DNA of 64,000 nt, taken from Rhabdornis inornatus. Taxonomy: Eukaryota; Chordata; Aves; Passeriformes; Rhabdornithidae. Location of the stretch: the NCBI GenBank assembly GCA_013397075.1, contig VWZS01010165.1, positions 558,001 to 622,000 of the forward strand, written 5' to 3'. Within the stretch, counting starts at the first letter, position 1. The number at the start of each line of letters is the position of its first letter. The translations under genes and the position numbers were made by a program. Under the pieces are notes generated by a model. The model worked only from the letters and a program-made list of their open reading frames with translations. It had not been told where the DNA came from and ran no database searches. Positions 12,197-25,300 of this stretch are shown one piece after another.

Positions 12197-14730
12197 TGCC
12201 ACAAACGAGATCTTAGTTCAAAACACACTGCATCTGTGCAGTCACTGCATCCAAGTATCACAGTGTGGCACCAGAAGTAATTTAACCACAAACATCCCAG
12301 GGGGGATTTGGAAATGATTGATGTGACAAGACTGGCAGTCTCTGGATGAATCTCAACAGCTGCCACTATGGATTATTGCTCACGACATAAAGCACTGGTA
12401 AAGAAAATACATGCAAATCAATGTATTTCTATTCTACTGACAGTAATGACTGTGACATCAAATGGTATAAATAACAACAAAGACAGGTAAAGTAGGTGAA
12501 GGCGCTTCTTGTGGGCACTGTAATTAACACTCATGGGACCAAGACTATAACTCACAAATACAAGGCCAATACAGTCTCAAAGCAGGCTCTCAGCCTAAGC
12601 CCATACTAATAAACCAAGCAGGACCATGGCAGAGAATCAAGAGTGAGCACATGACCATCCATAGTGCTGAACTGTGACCACCCCCCATTTTACCTACTAG
12701 AATATGTTCAGCTTCTAACTTCTGGGCACCTTGCATATGAAAGTGCATAAGCACCAGTTACCTGCTGCACAGCAGTGACTGTCCTATGCTGAATCTCCCT
12801 GCCATGGCATTTCCATCATGAAACCTGATTTGGAAGCTGCAGATTATGAATGAGCAGCAGCTGTTAGCAACTAGTCCCAAACAAACTCAGGCTTCTTCTC
12901 ACGTGTTTTTTCTATCACCAGCCTACCTACGGATCATTTCACTCCATCTTTCTGTTACCTCTGTTCTCCATATGGAATACCATCACCATCCACTCTGTTT
13001 CCAGCACAATGCCCCAAAGGGAGCCCTTTCCATCCCAAGCTCACAGACTGCTATACCCAGAGAAACACTTGCCATCTGAAATAACTTCTGGGGCAACTGA
13101 AACCTCTCTTGCACCAGAGAGTAAAGGCCCTGATGTACTTAGGGACCTGAACAGCCTAATGCCATGCTAAATACCAGATGATCATATCAAATGCAAAAGC
13201 ATTAAGCTGTGTTACACTTTCCCACTACTGCCACCTGTTTAGGATAATACTCCTTGAACTTGTTTCCTTCTACAGAAGGATGAAAATTGTAGAGCTGGGT
13301 TTAGAAATCCTTCTGTAGTTTACACAGCAAAAAAAAACGGATGGAGCCATATGGTGAGTCATTGTTTTCCTTCGCTCACATTTTAGCAAGCCTCAGAGCA
13401 GGATGTTTGAAAGCCACCTCTGCTATGTGAGGAAACAGCATATCAGGCATATTGATCCTCAAACTCACCTTCTTGAATGTCTAAAATGACTGAGTTCCCT
13501 TTCATGCCTACAAAGCACTTTTGCTTCTTCCCCAGGGAAAAGCAAGAGGAACACCTGCCTCTGTACCGGCTGGCTCTGCAGTTCAGAGCCACTCACATCA
13601 TCTCGAGGTGACATCTTAAGGACACTGGCTGTTTGTGATGGTGAGCTGGACTTGGTATTTTGCAAATATTTTCTTTCTCCTCTGCATAATATTTCCTCCC
13701 TCCCCTTCCTCAGCCACTCCCCTCAGAGGCTGCTTGTTTTTCTGGAATACATTAAGTTCATTTCTCTTTATTTCACTGTTGATTCCTTTGATTCTCCCTT
13801 CCAGGGCAGAGCCTACAAAATTTTTGTGTTGATTTTTGTCCAAGGCAAATAGAGTTTTCTTTGATCATCCTTCTTTTGCTAATTTTGGATGCTTTGAGGG
13901 GAATCAACATCTGGTTTTAGTACAAAGAGGAGACTCTCCCCTCCTTTCTTTCTGCAGGTTGCTTGACCTAAATGGAGTAGATGACAAACTATGCCTTTAC
14001 ATGTTACTTTCTTGGAAAAACAGGAGATATCGAATCCCTAGGAAGGGATTTTTAAGAGGAAGAAATTGAGCGATCTTAACAGTGAGTTACAAGACTACAG
14101 ACACACAGTAATGCGAAATTCAGAAAAATGTTTATCCAAGCCTACCTTTAAACATAAGCATAAGTTTGAGAGACCTTGGTGAAACTGTAAATAAATTTAC
14201 AATTATGCTCATAGAAAAACAGCTTCCCAAATTAAGGCATAAGATGTTTTTCTTAAAAGATACAAATCTTTTTGCAGAAGGAGTCCAAGGCCTAACCCAG
14301 CTGACTCCCACTGATTAACATTAATGCGATTAAAATGGAAATACTCCTTCTGCATGAGATTTGTTTGCATATGGCTCATTAGCAATGCTATAATTCTCTG
14401 CACGTTGCCTTCCTGAGATGTTACTGGTGAACAGATACATAATGTCCTTAGGCTCTGACACTGCCAGGGAAAATCCACATCCAGAGCTTTTGGTGTTAAG
14501 TGCATGCTGACTGAGCACAACTCATTATCCAACATTAGTAACTTACATTCCTTTTCTTCCCAAAAAGACATGACAACTTCAGGCCAGTTTTGAGTGTAAA
14601 TACTAAAGGATTACTGTAGCTACTTAACATAACTCTGTTAATGAGCATCACCAGTTCTCATTGCCAAGGCAGGTTCAATGCTTCTCAGGCTTGCAGAAAA
14701 CATTCCCTTCCTCTCCTTGAGCACAGGTAG

Positions 14731-14806
14731 AGCAGGGAACCTGCAATCACATAGGCTTCACAGTATATAGCAAGGAACCTGCAATCATGTAGATTTTACA
14801 GTATAT
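14731..14806. repeat. 38-bp imperfect tandem duplication
   Basis: Two adjacent 38-bp copies (14731-14768 and 14769-14806) both contain GGAACCTGCAATCA and end in ACAGTATAT. They differ at six positions, all of them transitions. The pair ends about 15 bp before the CR1 fragment at 14822. Confidence 0.85.
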
Positions 14807-14821
14807 AGGTGGCAATTAAGT

Positions 14822-15280
14822 ACTGTCCCCCTCTGCTTGGTACTGGTGAGGATTACTGCGTCAAGTTTTGGGTCCCTAGGTTCGAGAGCAGGGGAAAACG
14901 GAGAGTGAAGAGCAGAGGGCTACAAAGGTGATTGGGAAGGATAAAATGTGACGTATGAGAAGAGGCTAAAGGAGTTGGTCCTGTTTAGTCTGGTGAAGAG
15001 GAGGTTAAGGCAAGACAAATGTTACTATCTCTACTCTTTCCAGTTCTATCAGAGATTTTAAAAGGGGCAATGGCCCCAGATTTAAGCTACAGCCATTCAT
15101 ATTGGATGTCACAGAAATCTTTTTAGCTAGAACAATACTGCAGCACTAGAACAAGTTACCTACAGCATCGACAAAATCTTTGTCCTTGAAAGCTTTCAAT
15201 AAAAACCACACTTGAGCAGATCAAGTGCTGGTCCCAGTTGAGGGCAGATCGGATGCAGTGAGTATTCCTATGATGTGGCT
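14822..15280 (+). mobile_element. CR1 retrotransposon fragment, old and diverged
   Basis: About 460 bp resembling CR1: ggtactggtgaggattactg, a region like gagtactgcgtccagttttgg, then ggtcctgtttagtctggtga and agaggaggttaaggcaagac, ending near 15265-15275 with a decayed ATTCCTATGATG terminus. It has many substitutions and indels, and no long frame is open, so it is older than the copy at 11.5 kb. A 38-bp duplication lies directly 5' of it. Ends are approximate. Confidence 0.8.
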
Positions 15281-16656
15281 AGTCTCCAACTGAGTTTAGG
15301 TTGATCCATTTACACATTTTCTTCATGCTGGTCCCCCTTATGGATCTGCTGCTTCAAAAATTCAAGGGCGTTGCTAACGGTCTGCTGAATGTCATTACTG
15401 TGAGGAGTAAATATGATAAACCCCACGTACCATGACCTGTATCTCATATATTCTGCCTCTCAGCAAAGATATTTCTAAACATAAGAAATCTACAACTGGA
15501 GAGCTCTTTCTGAAATTTGGAAAACAATGGTGGATTATAGCATCAGAAATACCTTAAATTTAATAATCTGGCACATTTACTGATAATGTCAGACTCTTCA
15601 GTTGTCTCTCCCTCTTGCTATGACAGCAGCATCACGTGCAGCGCTATACTGAGAGACAAATCATATGTGCACCACAAGAGAAGAAGGAGGTTAACAGGGG
15701 AGCTAAGTGTGGATGTGTGGCTGGCACAGGCTGGGCAGTGACAGGTCTCCAGGGCATGGTAAGAGCCCAGCAGCACCACTGTTCCCACAGCCAGCCTGGA
15801 GCTGCACTGCAGTGACACCGTGGCTGTACCTGAAGGGCAAGGCCCCCTGCTCTGTTTGCCCTGCTGGGATTTAGGGAGCTGAGGAACAGAAAAGTAAAAG
15901 AAAAGAGAAGCTGCCTGTAGTTTCATCAGTGTTGCTTCACCACCTACAAGTTACAAGGAAAAGCCTTGCTGAGCAGACATGGTCACAGATATGTGGAGAC
16001 CTCTTGTTTAAACAGTGGAATCAGAAATTCAGTAGTGTTTCAGTGCAGTTTTTGACCTCTCACTCAAAACACAAGTGTCACTGGTGACATATTTATCTAC
16101 CATACTATGTGCTATAGCAACATATGTTTATAAACATTCCTTTTCACAGTTCTCAGCTGCTGCACAATTGCTTGTCTCTTGTTCATTGTACAGCAGCAGA
16201 GCTGTTTATTAGTGAAGCTCACCATGACCAAAGAACAAAAATCCTGCACTTCCTTTCAGCTGACTGTGATGCGCAGTTAGTGGCAAAGTGTTAAGTCAGC
16301 TGCAGTCGATTTTGAGCCCAAACTAGCAGTTCTTGAAGTATTAGTTCGGGTTGCTCACCTGAACTGGAAGTACTATTCAAGAGCCTCATCTCAATACACT
16401 GTGGAGCAACACATAAAGAGCTAAAAGATACAAACATCCTCGAAGTCAAACTGCCCACATTGGCAACAATACTGATGGAGTTCATGTACAAGAAAGATGA
16501 GGCAATGAACACACACTTTAATCTGCTTTAATATACCAGTGTTTTTGGCACCAGGGAAGTTAATTATCTTTATTATTTTCTTGAGCATTGTCTTCAGTTC
16601 AATCATTGTAATGCAATGAACTCCTGAAATGGAATTTAATTTTATCTTATTTAGGC

Positions 16657-16671
16657 TTTTTTTTTTTTTTT
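16657..16671. repeat. T15 homopolymer
   Basis: Fifteen T residues in HECW2 intron 3, which is poly-A on the transcribed strand. No retrocopy was recognised beside it. Confidence 0.95.
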
Positions 16672-17776
16672 GAGAAGTATGTTGTGTAACACATAGGGCA
16701 ACTTGGCAAGATTCAATGATGAGTTCTAGAAATAGGAAGCTTTAATATTTATTTTTAGTACAGGGTATACAACACCTCTTGAAATACATGTATTACTGTT
16801 CTATCAGTTAATTAGAATAAAAATTTCTGCCAAGACCTACAGTAAGCAGCAGTGCAGTGCTTTACTCCACTGCAGTAAAGTAAAGAGTGGGAGTATTTTT
16901 ATTTTATTTTTTTTTACTTATGAAAGAGGATTCATTACTGTGAGGCTAAACAGGTGGCAGAGCAACGCAGAGCTCTTCTGGGAGTGATTGCCACTTTGAT
17001 GCTTGGCACATCAGAGTTTCCAGCAAGCTCTGATACAACATCCTATGATTAGAACCTCAGTTTCTTTAGGGATCATATGCTTCATGTGGTAGGATAGCAC
17101 AGTTTCATCAAAAAGCAAAAAAACCAACAAAGAAAAAAACCCAGTCCACAGCAGAGTAGCTCAGCTTCCTATAAATCCTGGTTGTCTGAGGCAGTGGTGT
17201 AGCTCTTCAATTTGAAACTTGACTACTAATAAGTCTTTACACAGTTCAACCAAAGGCTTTTTATTTCAGTCACACAGAGACTCTCAGTATTTCCAAACCG
17301 CCCAGCAGATTTTCCAGTGCAACAAATCCTCAGCTGAGAAATCCTGATTCAACTGAACAGGACATTGGCACTTCCTAGAGACAAATCCAACCTTCCCACT
17401 AATAAACATCAGCAAGTGCTGTTAGCTTACTGCCTTGTCCTTCACACACATCCTCCATTAATATTTGTCCAGCTGAAATTTGGAATTTCTATGGGAAGGG
17501 ACTTCATCTTTCAATGTGTATGTGTATACTACACCACACTACACAAGGCAACTCCTTCTTCCCTTAAAGTGAAATGTGCTGTCCAAGAACATCACCAGAA
17601 TACAAATGCACATCTAAGCTCAACTCTGTTTTTATCATGTCCAGCACTGGAAAATGCTCCTCCTTAAGAGTAATAAAATCTATTTGTTTGCTTTATCAGA
17701 GGGACTGATGAAATGGATATCACATGCCACCCTGTTGACCTGCCTTGGAATATGTACAGCATAAATAGGTACTCAC

Positions 17777-17884
17777 ATTCCATGAAGTAGGGGCCAGGTT
17801 CAATTCGCCATACAATTTGTCCTTTTTGTGTGCCAGTCACTCCCCGATTCTTGGAATCCCAGAAATTGGCTGGAGAGTTCTCAT
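17777..17884 (-). CDS. HECW2: HECW2 coding exon 3, residues 98-133 plus first base of codon 134
   Basis: 108 bp encode D/ENSPANFWDSKNRGVTGT followed by QKGQIVWRIEPGPYFME, inside the HECW N-terminal domain. The acceptor is a long pyrimidine tract ending ccttcag before 17884. The donor is GAAT|gtgagt after 17777. The first two bases (AT) complete codon 98 (Asp) with the G left by exon 2. The last base (T) opens codon 134. Both flanking introns are phase 1 and the length is divisible by three, so skipping this exon would delete 36 residues without shifting the frame. The block is far too short to be found by ORF length; the call rests on near-identity to HECW2 and frame continuity on both sides. 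Confidence 0.95.
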
Positions 17885-20838
17885 CTGAAGGAGAGAGACA
17901 AAAAAATAAATTTCAGCAAGTAGTATCTAAAATAGAAGTTTTCTTGGCTTTCTGTTTCAAGAGGCCCAGATACAAAAAATTACTTGTATTAAATTTAAAA
18001 AATAAAGAAATTGAATTAACTGGCAAAAGATAAACAGCTTCTCTTATCCACTTGATAGATCAATTTATGCAGAGTGAGCAGACAGACACACAGCCAAAGT
18101 AAATATATGGCTTCCTGTAAGAGGTGACCTGCCAAGGTACAGTATTAAATTCCAAAACTTCCCTAATCCAACAGAGAGGCTATTGAGAGTGTATAGCTGA
18201 TTGAAACTGCATCACAAAGTTACCACACTATGTTATACAGTGGTCCTGCTCTGTGATGTGAAAATCTAGCATTTATTCCCTAGCTAGGAAACGCAGAATT
18301 GTAACTAGGGGTGTCCAGTTAGAGGCCCAAAGTGCAGAACTGTAACCCAGAGCTAGAAAGGAGAGATTCAGCAAAATACATTCAGAGAAAACATTCAAAG
18401 CAAATAGTATCTGCAGAGCAGCTTAGCAATATCAGTACTATCCCTTCTCAAATTAAGATTTTTTTTTTCCTAACAAACATAGGTCTTAGGGCCTTTTTAT
18501 TTTCCAGCCTGTATTCAGACACCCAGAACACCATATAAACGAAAGAAAACCAGGGCAAGAAGCTGTTAGAAAGGGCACAAAGGTTAGTTCTGATGACAGG
18601 GACAAAGCTGACATAAATCCAACTTAACTCTTTTGTACAGGAAGTTCTTTGGAAGTATGCATTGTGACATTTTACCAGTGCATTTCAGCAGCTGTTTCTT
18701 AACTAGATTTGACAAGAACTACACCTATGACGTCAAATACAACATCCTAATTCTTTCCAGGGGTACTGCATATTCTTTAATCTTACTTTTTTAAAAATCC
18801 TCTTTTATTATATACATTTGAGTGCATTCTACAAATTTAAAGACTTCACCAAGAACCTAGTCTACTGTGGCTTTCTTCATGAAGCTCATATCCATTCAAG
18901 CACATTCCTTTGTAGGAACTCCCACATAAGATTACAGAACTGCCACCTACACTTTAGATATCCATACGCTATTTATGAAAGAATAATAAACAATGCAGCT
19001 TTCTTACTTTTATCTTAAAAATATGAACTCACATTAAAGCTTCTCTTTCTCCTTTTCATCCTGACGGCTCATCTCAGTGTAACTCCCATGAATTATGATT
19101 AGTGCAGTCTGTACATCTCACCCCAACAAACAGACACACAGAACATTACCAGACACATGCTGGACTTCTGTGGTTACTCAAGAGAACTTAGACACTGCCC
19201 AAAACCTAGGATAACTCTGGAGAATCAAGAAGGCGCCATGACAACCTACTGACATTTTTACGCCTCCAGCTATGGTGACTTTGAGAATTTTTAGAAAGCT
19301 GAGGTCTTGACACCTCAATATCATGACAAGTCCAGGAGAGTTTCATAATTATCTCAATGACAAGGAGAAGGGCCAGGAGGGTTCTCCTAACACTTGTGAT
19401 CCTCCAGCTTGCAATGCCCTCAGGCTTAACTTCTCGTGCAGAATCAACATGATAGGACACAAACTGCATGCACCAGAAAGTCAGGCACACAGGCAGTAAA
19501 GTCTTAAACTCCCCATATTTATTCTTCATTACAGTAAAAAAACTATCAGAGTAAACAAAGCTGTATCTCACCCATGTTTTGTTGGGTTTTTTTTTCAAAG
19601 CTGTATAAAGAGGAGCACTGAATGTACACCCTGTAAATCATCCCACATCCCAGGCCTTATAAAAAATCTCTACGTGGTTTGCAATGACACACTAACCAAA
19701 ATAATACACTGTTGATGAATTTATTTACTTTTTTATTGTGCCTTCCTATCCCAAGGCCCTCTATTTTCCTCCAGAGAGGACACTGGGAAGCCATGAGATC
19801 CAGCTTAACTTCCAGCAACACTACACTAGTGACTGTTCTGGTCCACCATATAAACCTGGCTATCCAAAACATCACTACCGAAAGTGAGCAGATTCTTTAA
19901 AAATTCGTTATCTGAAACACACAGTTTTAAACTATTTAGCATTCTTATTTCATCTAGGTAAATGAAGATGTATTCCTGACAGTAAACATCTCACCTAACA
20001 TGCTCTAGTTCTGAATTTCTATATTTAATCAATTGGAGAAGAGTCTGCTCATGATTCTAAGCAGAAGGACAGATATTTGGTATATTATAACCACAAGCAA
20101 GAGGTTTTTTATTCTTATCTTGTTCAACAAATGAACAAAGCCTGAAGCAATGAAATATGCCTCTACTGGTGAGATTTCCAACAATAAGGCACAAGCAACT
20201 GTTCTTTGTTTTTTAAATCAGTCACATAGCAAAGTCAATGGCAATTTTTCCAATTATATTAGTGAGCTTCAGAAAAGGTCCTCCGTGAACTGAGTCTCAA
20301 ATTCCGAGCTGGTAGTTACAAGAATGCAGAACACTTTCTTTCACTTTATTTAATAAAATCCTACATTTACACAAGTGCCTAGATTTTCAGCCCTTTCATG
20401 AAGGAATGGACTCCTCTGCAGCAATGAAGACTAAATCATTGATACTCTGCCCACAGGCACGCTGCCACTGCAACAGAAGGTGGTGGAGACAGAGGGATGG
20501 AAAATGCTAACAGACCACTGCCTGTCAGCAATCAACTCAAATTACAGAATTTATTTTGGTCAGCTTTGACTTTCTTCTGAAACAGATGGGTTTTTTCTAC
20601 TTTTATGATGTTATTCATATAGGGGAAAAATAACATTACTAATGCATATGGAAAAATAACTTCAAACATCAGTTCATGGATTTTAAAAAGAAAAACAGAA
20701 CAGGAAAAAAATGCATGGCATGAAAGCACTGAAGAACACAATAATGATAAAAATATTGACCAAAAAAAAGTTAGCTTTTAAGAGCACAAAGAGCAACATC
20801 AGAATTATCACTCCCTATTTCTTCTCTTCCCCCAAACA

Positions 20839-20888
20839 TACACACACACACACACACACTCTCTTTCTCTCTCCATATATATATTCCA
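20839..20888. repeat. Compound microsatellite: (CA)n, CT-rich, (TA)n
   Basis: About ten CA units (20840-20859) pass into a CT-rich run and then a short TA run. This is likely to be length-polymorphic between individuals. Confidence 0.95.
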
Positions 20889-22337
20889 TAGGGAACTTCG
20901 ATTCTAAGCAGTTCTATTCTCCTTTTAGCACATAATTGTTGCTGTTTGTGAAACTGGCGGCTGTTCCAGAATCTGGGCCAAAGAGTAGATATAAATATCC
21001 CTTCCCAGAACATAAAATATGCAACAAAATACTGTCTTACTGCATCAGTATCTTGTCCAGTGAGGCTACACTTCTGAAAGAAATAAAACAATGCAAGATG
21101 CACAGTTTCTCTATCTTCAGTAATTCTTAGACATAAAATAATACAAAACAGAACTTCTCAGAGCTGCAACCCCTGTACAAATCAGAGCATCTGAGATAAT
21201 GTTCTACAACAAAAAGTGGGCAATAATAAATGTATCATTGTATGGAACTTCACTCTGAGTAATGCTCCTTAAAATCACTGTAAAGCAAAAATGTTCCAAG
21301 TAACAATGTTTTCTTTATTTAACTACTAAACAATCAGCCAAACCTGGCATTAAGAAAAGTTGCACTGGCACACTGTTGGATCTTCCTCAACTTGTCCTCC
21401 AGGACCTTCAGGTCTTCTTCTGCAAAGGTGATTTGCAGACAGCTGGCCCCCAGCCCACCCCCATGTCAGGGATTACTCCTGTTTGCCCATTTCTCCAGCC
21501 TGTCTGGCTGCACAATCATGTTTTATCATCTGCTACTCCCAGTTTTGCACAGGGATGTTACAGTGTTGGAAGCCATGCTAAGCCAGTGTCTGACATCAGG
21601 GGTCAGGGGGCTTCTAAGGAGTTCACATTTTGTTCTTTGCGTCTTAGGAAAAAAGGATAAACTGCCTGAAATCCATCACGTCACAGAGTCATCCTGCACA
21701 GATTAAAGCAACAAATAAATAAGATACAGTCTTTTATAAGACAGATAAAGAGGAACTGCTAGCAACTAATTATCTGAAACAAGCCTTACAGTCCTAGCAC
21801 ACAGACAAACCAACACTCATCTTCTGGCCACAGTTTCTGTCATCAGTAGTGTTAGGTTTTGTGATAAAAGGGTTGCTTCCATCAACACAAATGATTTTTA
21901 TTCTTCATAATACCAAAACACAATAGAAGTCACAAATTCCTGGTGTGATTTAAATTTTTTCCTGTGCAGTACACAAAGGTCGCTATAGCAATCTAGAGGT
22001 TCAAACTTTTGCATTCTGATCTCTTTACTCTAACCCATTTATAAAGATGCTCATACCAGAGCAAAGGTGATGTTAATAGATTCTGGCTGTCAGCTTTAAT
22101 TACATACAACTTAACCATTTTCATCTTTCACTACCATATATGGGTACGCTAAACAGCTCCTGAAAAATCCATGCAGCTTAGCTCAAAAAAGATCAATCAC
22201 ATCGGTAACACCAATTGTATCCCTATACAATTCTCTTATCCTCCTTTGGGATTTACATCCCAATCACCTATTTTTCATCCCCTTGTGGAAGATGCTTTAC
22301 GCAAAAATCTTTTGAAGTGTTTGCATTGTTCGGTTTC

Positions 22338-22355
22338 AATTTAAAATTTTAAATT
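22338..22355. other. Perfect 18-nt AT palindrome
   Basis: AATTTAAAATTTTAAATT is fully self-complementary and all A/T. In AT-rich DNA this has modest significance. Confidence 0.6.
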
Positions 22356-25300
22356 AAGTTCATTATTGTAGAATGCTGACTTCTTTCACATTTTAGGCTA
22401 ACGTCAATAAATTTTGGGCACTGAAGATGGTGTGTGCAATGCATTCAGTTATTAACAGAAGTATTGGTACTAAGCTTCTAAAGCATCACTCTCACTTATT
22501 TCTCTTGGCAGATGTTCTCTTATAGCGAGGATCAGCAGTGCTGGAAGGTTGGAAAATAGCAAGGCTACACCTAGTTTTGTCTGAGGCTGAGATCTGTAGA
22601 TCTGCCATCAGTTCCTCTCATAAACATCCTACCAAGAAGTGTTTCTCCCCCACCTGTTTTACTCCATTAATTCACTTAGTCTTTAAAAGTGACAGGTTTG
22701 TGGTTAATCTGCATTGGAGAATATTTCTGAACTTGATTCTGAGCCAACCATCAGGACATCTCTAGGATGGCATTTCCAATGTAAAACAAAAACTAATTTA
22801 CATGCATTTTACCACATTACTTCCAAAGACCTCAATCACAATGCCAGCAACTGCACTCTGCTTTTCAGTGTGAGCACAGACTTCCAAGCAGTAAAATAGA
22901 CTGTCACCAAAACGTAAGACTACCAAGAACATTCCAAAGAATACCTACAGTGGATTTTGGGTAAATGACTGGGAAAGTCTGCAGCGCTAACTTCTGTGCA
23001 ATATTTCCACTTTCTTAACCTCTAATAATTTTAATTTTAGAAATACTAGAAATAAAAATCCATGGGGATCAATAAAGAAGTATCACAGTGTTTACTGATC
23101 TAACGAACTAAACACATTTCTTCCTTATACCCAGAACACACTTTAAAGCAATTGGAAACTGTATCAGGACACATTCTAAGGAGAAGATAAATTCTATCAC
23201 CTGAGGCCTCACTCCTTTTCTAGAAAGTCAGTAAGTAAATTAACAGGTTCAAGGGTTTCTACTGCAAGCAATTACTACAATAAATCACATTACGTCAATC
23301 CATTTAAAATACACTAGGTATCAGTTAGTACCAAACAAATATTAACCCACTAAGCCAGAGCTTATTTCTCTGATTTTCAGAATTCCCCATCTCAGCCTGT
23401 GAACACAGGTTATCTGGTGGAACCAAAATATTTCTCGTGTAAGATAGCACCATTGCTGAAATTAAAGACCAACACTTAGTTGTACCTTCCAGCCTTACCT
23501 GGCCATTCCAAAGGATGCCTGTGGATCCTAAACTGCATTCCTCCATCAGAGCCCAATTAACAAACTGAAGAATAAAAACCAGTAACGTCTTACAGGACGG
23601 ATATTAAAAACAGCATCCTCATTCCCAATCACAACCAGTGTTTTCTACAGAAGTTGCCTTCTGGACCCAGCCCAGTTTGGAGTTTGGAGGCTTTAGCTCT
23701 GTGTTAGCACTGTTGCATAATCTCAGCTCCACGAGGCACGTCTGTCCTCTCCCTTCCTCCTGTCATTTGAAGGAAAGGCCTTTAGAAGGATGTCCTCAAA
23801 CTCCGCGGCAGTTTGGAGCAGTTACACACCATCGTCTGCCTCTTCTCCTTTATTCAAGGAGAATTCTCTGGGCTACAGCAGCCCGTGCTAAAACACATTA
23901 GGTATTACGTCCTTCAAGCTCTGCTATTTGCAGCCACTCCCCTCTGAAGGGTACAGGATGCCGAAGCCCCATCCTCCCTCCACTTCCTTCCTTGCCTTGT
24001 CCATGGGAGGATTCCTCAGCATGGCCACAGCCCCGCAGCACAGGCGGGCTGATGTAAACAGGAGGATCCTTAAATCCTAGAAATGACGGCAAGGCAGCCA
24101 CAGCAACGAGCACAGCAGGAGCTCACTGGAAGTGCTGGCTTTTGTTTACACAGTGTTTCGCTCTCCCGCATGACTTTCCCACAAATCCAGTTATTTCAGG
24201 GAAGAGGGGACTGCTCCATGACGTCTGGCTGGGATGGAGCTGCCTTAAACCCAGAATAACTCTGCACAGGGCACTCCTGGGCAGGAGGACGAGTAGGTGG
24301 CAGAGAGCTTCCATTACTGGTGGTAACGCCACCTCAGGGCAGGAGTTTGGACAAGGCTCTATTCCCCCCAGATGCTCTGACTCCTCAATGGCCTCCTGGT
24401 GGAACGACAACTGTAGCCGACCTAAAACTCCTTCAGCCTGTGGCAAGGACCCAAACCATGCCAAAGCAGTCCCAGCACCTCATGAAAGGGTTCCTAAATG
24501 AATCTGCAATCTGGTCCATAGTCTGAGACCAAATCTTTCACAGCATACATTTCAAGGAATTGCACACTTGTGGAGCTGTAGGTTCAGGCTCTCAAAGTAA
24601 ATCTTGGTTTTCCTTGTAATACTTAGATTAAAAAAAAAAAGTAAAAAACCCTTCTACCTCTCACAGGAGAATCTGTTCTTACTTAGCTTGAAGATTTTTC
24701 AAAACTGTATCCAGTCAAAGAAATTAAGATGGATTCTTTGCTAACGAGGAGATGAAAGCTAATGTATTGCTTTGTGCTTGCCTGAGCACCTCTAGGAATT
24801 GTATCTTCAAAGGACAGAAGGCGAGAGAACACCAGAACTGGAATGCTGTAAGATAAATCTAACACACTGCTGCGTACTAAATGGCTGGAAACATTTCTCC
24901 CTTGAATACCAACAGAGCAACCCCAAAAAAAGTTGAGAACAAAATTCTTGGACAGTCTTTAAAGCTCCCTAAGCAGCTACAAGATCTTACTATCACAGTT
25001 CTTTTTACTCTTCCAGGACACTTTGGAAAAAACTTGGAAAGTAATGGAAATACAAGACACAAGACTGCACCTGAGAAAAGCAAGAGCAGAAAAGAGGCAG
25101 AAAAAGGTACAAGAGATGCTCTTACAGCCTCACACAGGAGAGAAGCTGCTGTTGCAGCTCTTCCTGAAGGCAATCGTGCACTGCCAGAGGGTGCTGGACA
25201 ACACTGAATTCCAGCCTGGACACAGATTTCAGCCTTCTGGTGGCACAGTCCTGCTATATTAGCAGTAAAGGACCATCATCATCTATAATCATGGCCCATG

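Larger units (their letters stand above)
6241..17776 (-). other. HECW2: HECW2 intron 3 (11,536 bp)
   Basis: Bounded by gtgagt at 17776 and a T-rich tract plus cag at 6241. It contains two CR1 fragments on the opposite strand to the gene, an 18-bp tandem duplication at 7724-7759, a 38-bp duplication at 14731-14806 and a T15 run at 16657-16671. Outside these I see no gene-like signal. Confidence 0.85.

Noticed and set aside
24881..25262. Overlapping open frames of 108 and 79 codons that look protein-like
   Set aside because: Charged residues come from purine-rich sequence; I recognise no family and two frames are open at once. A decayed retrocopy is possible but not supported.
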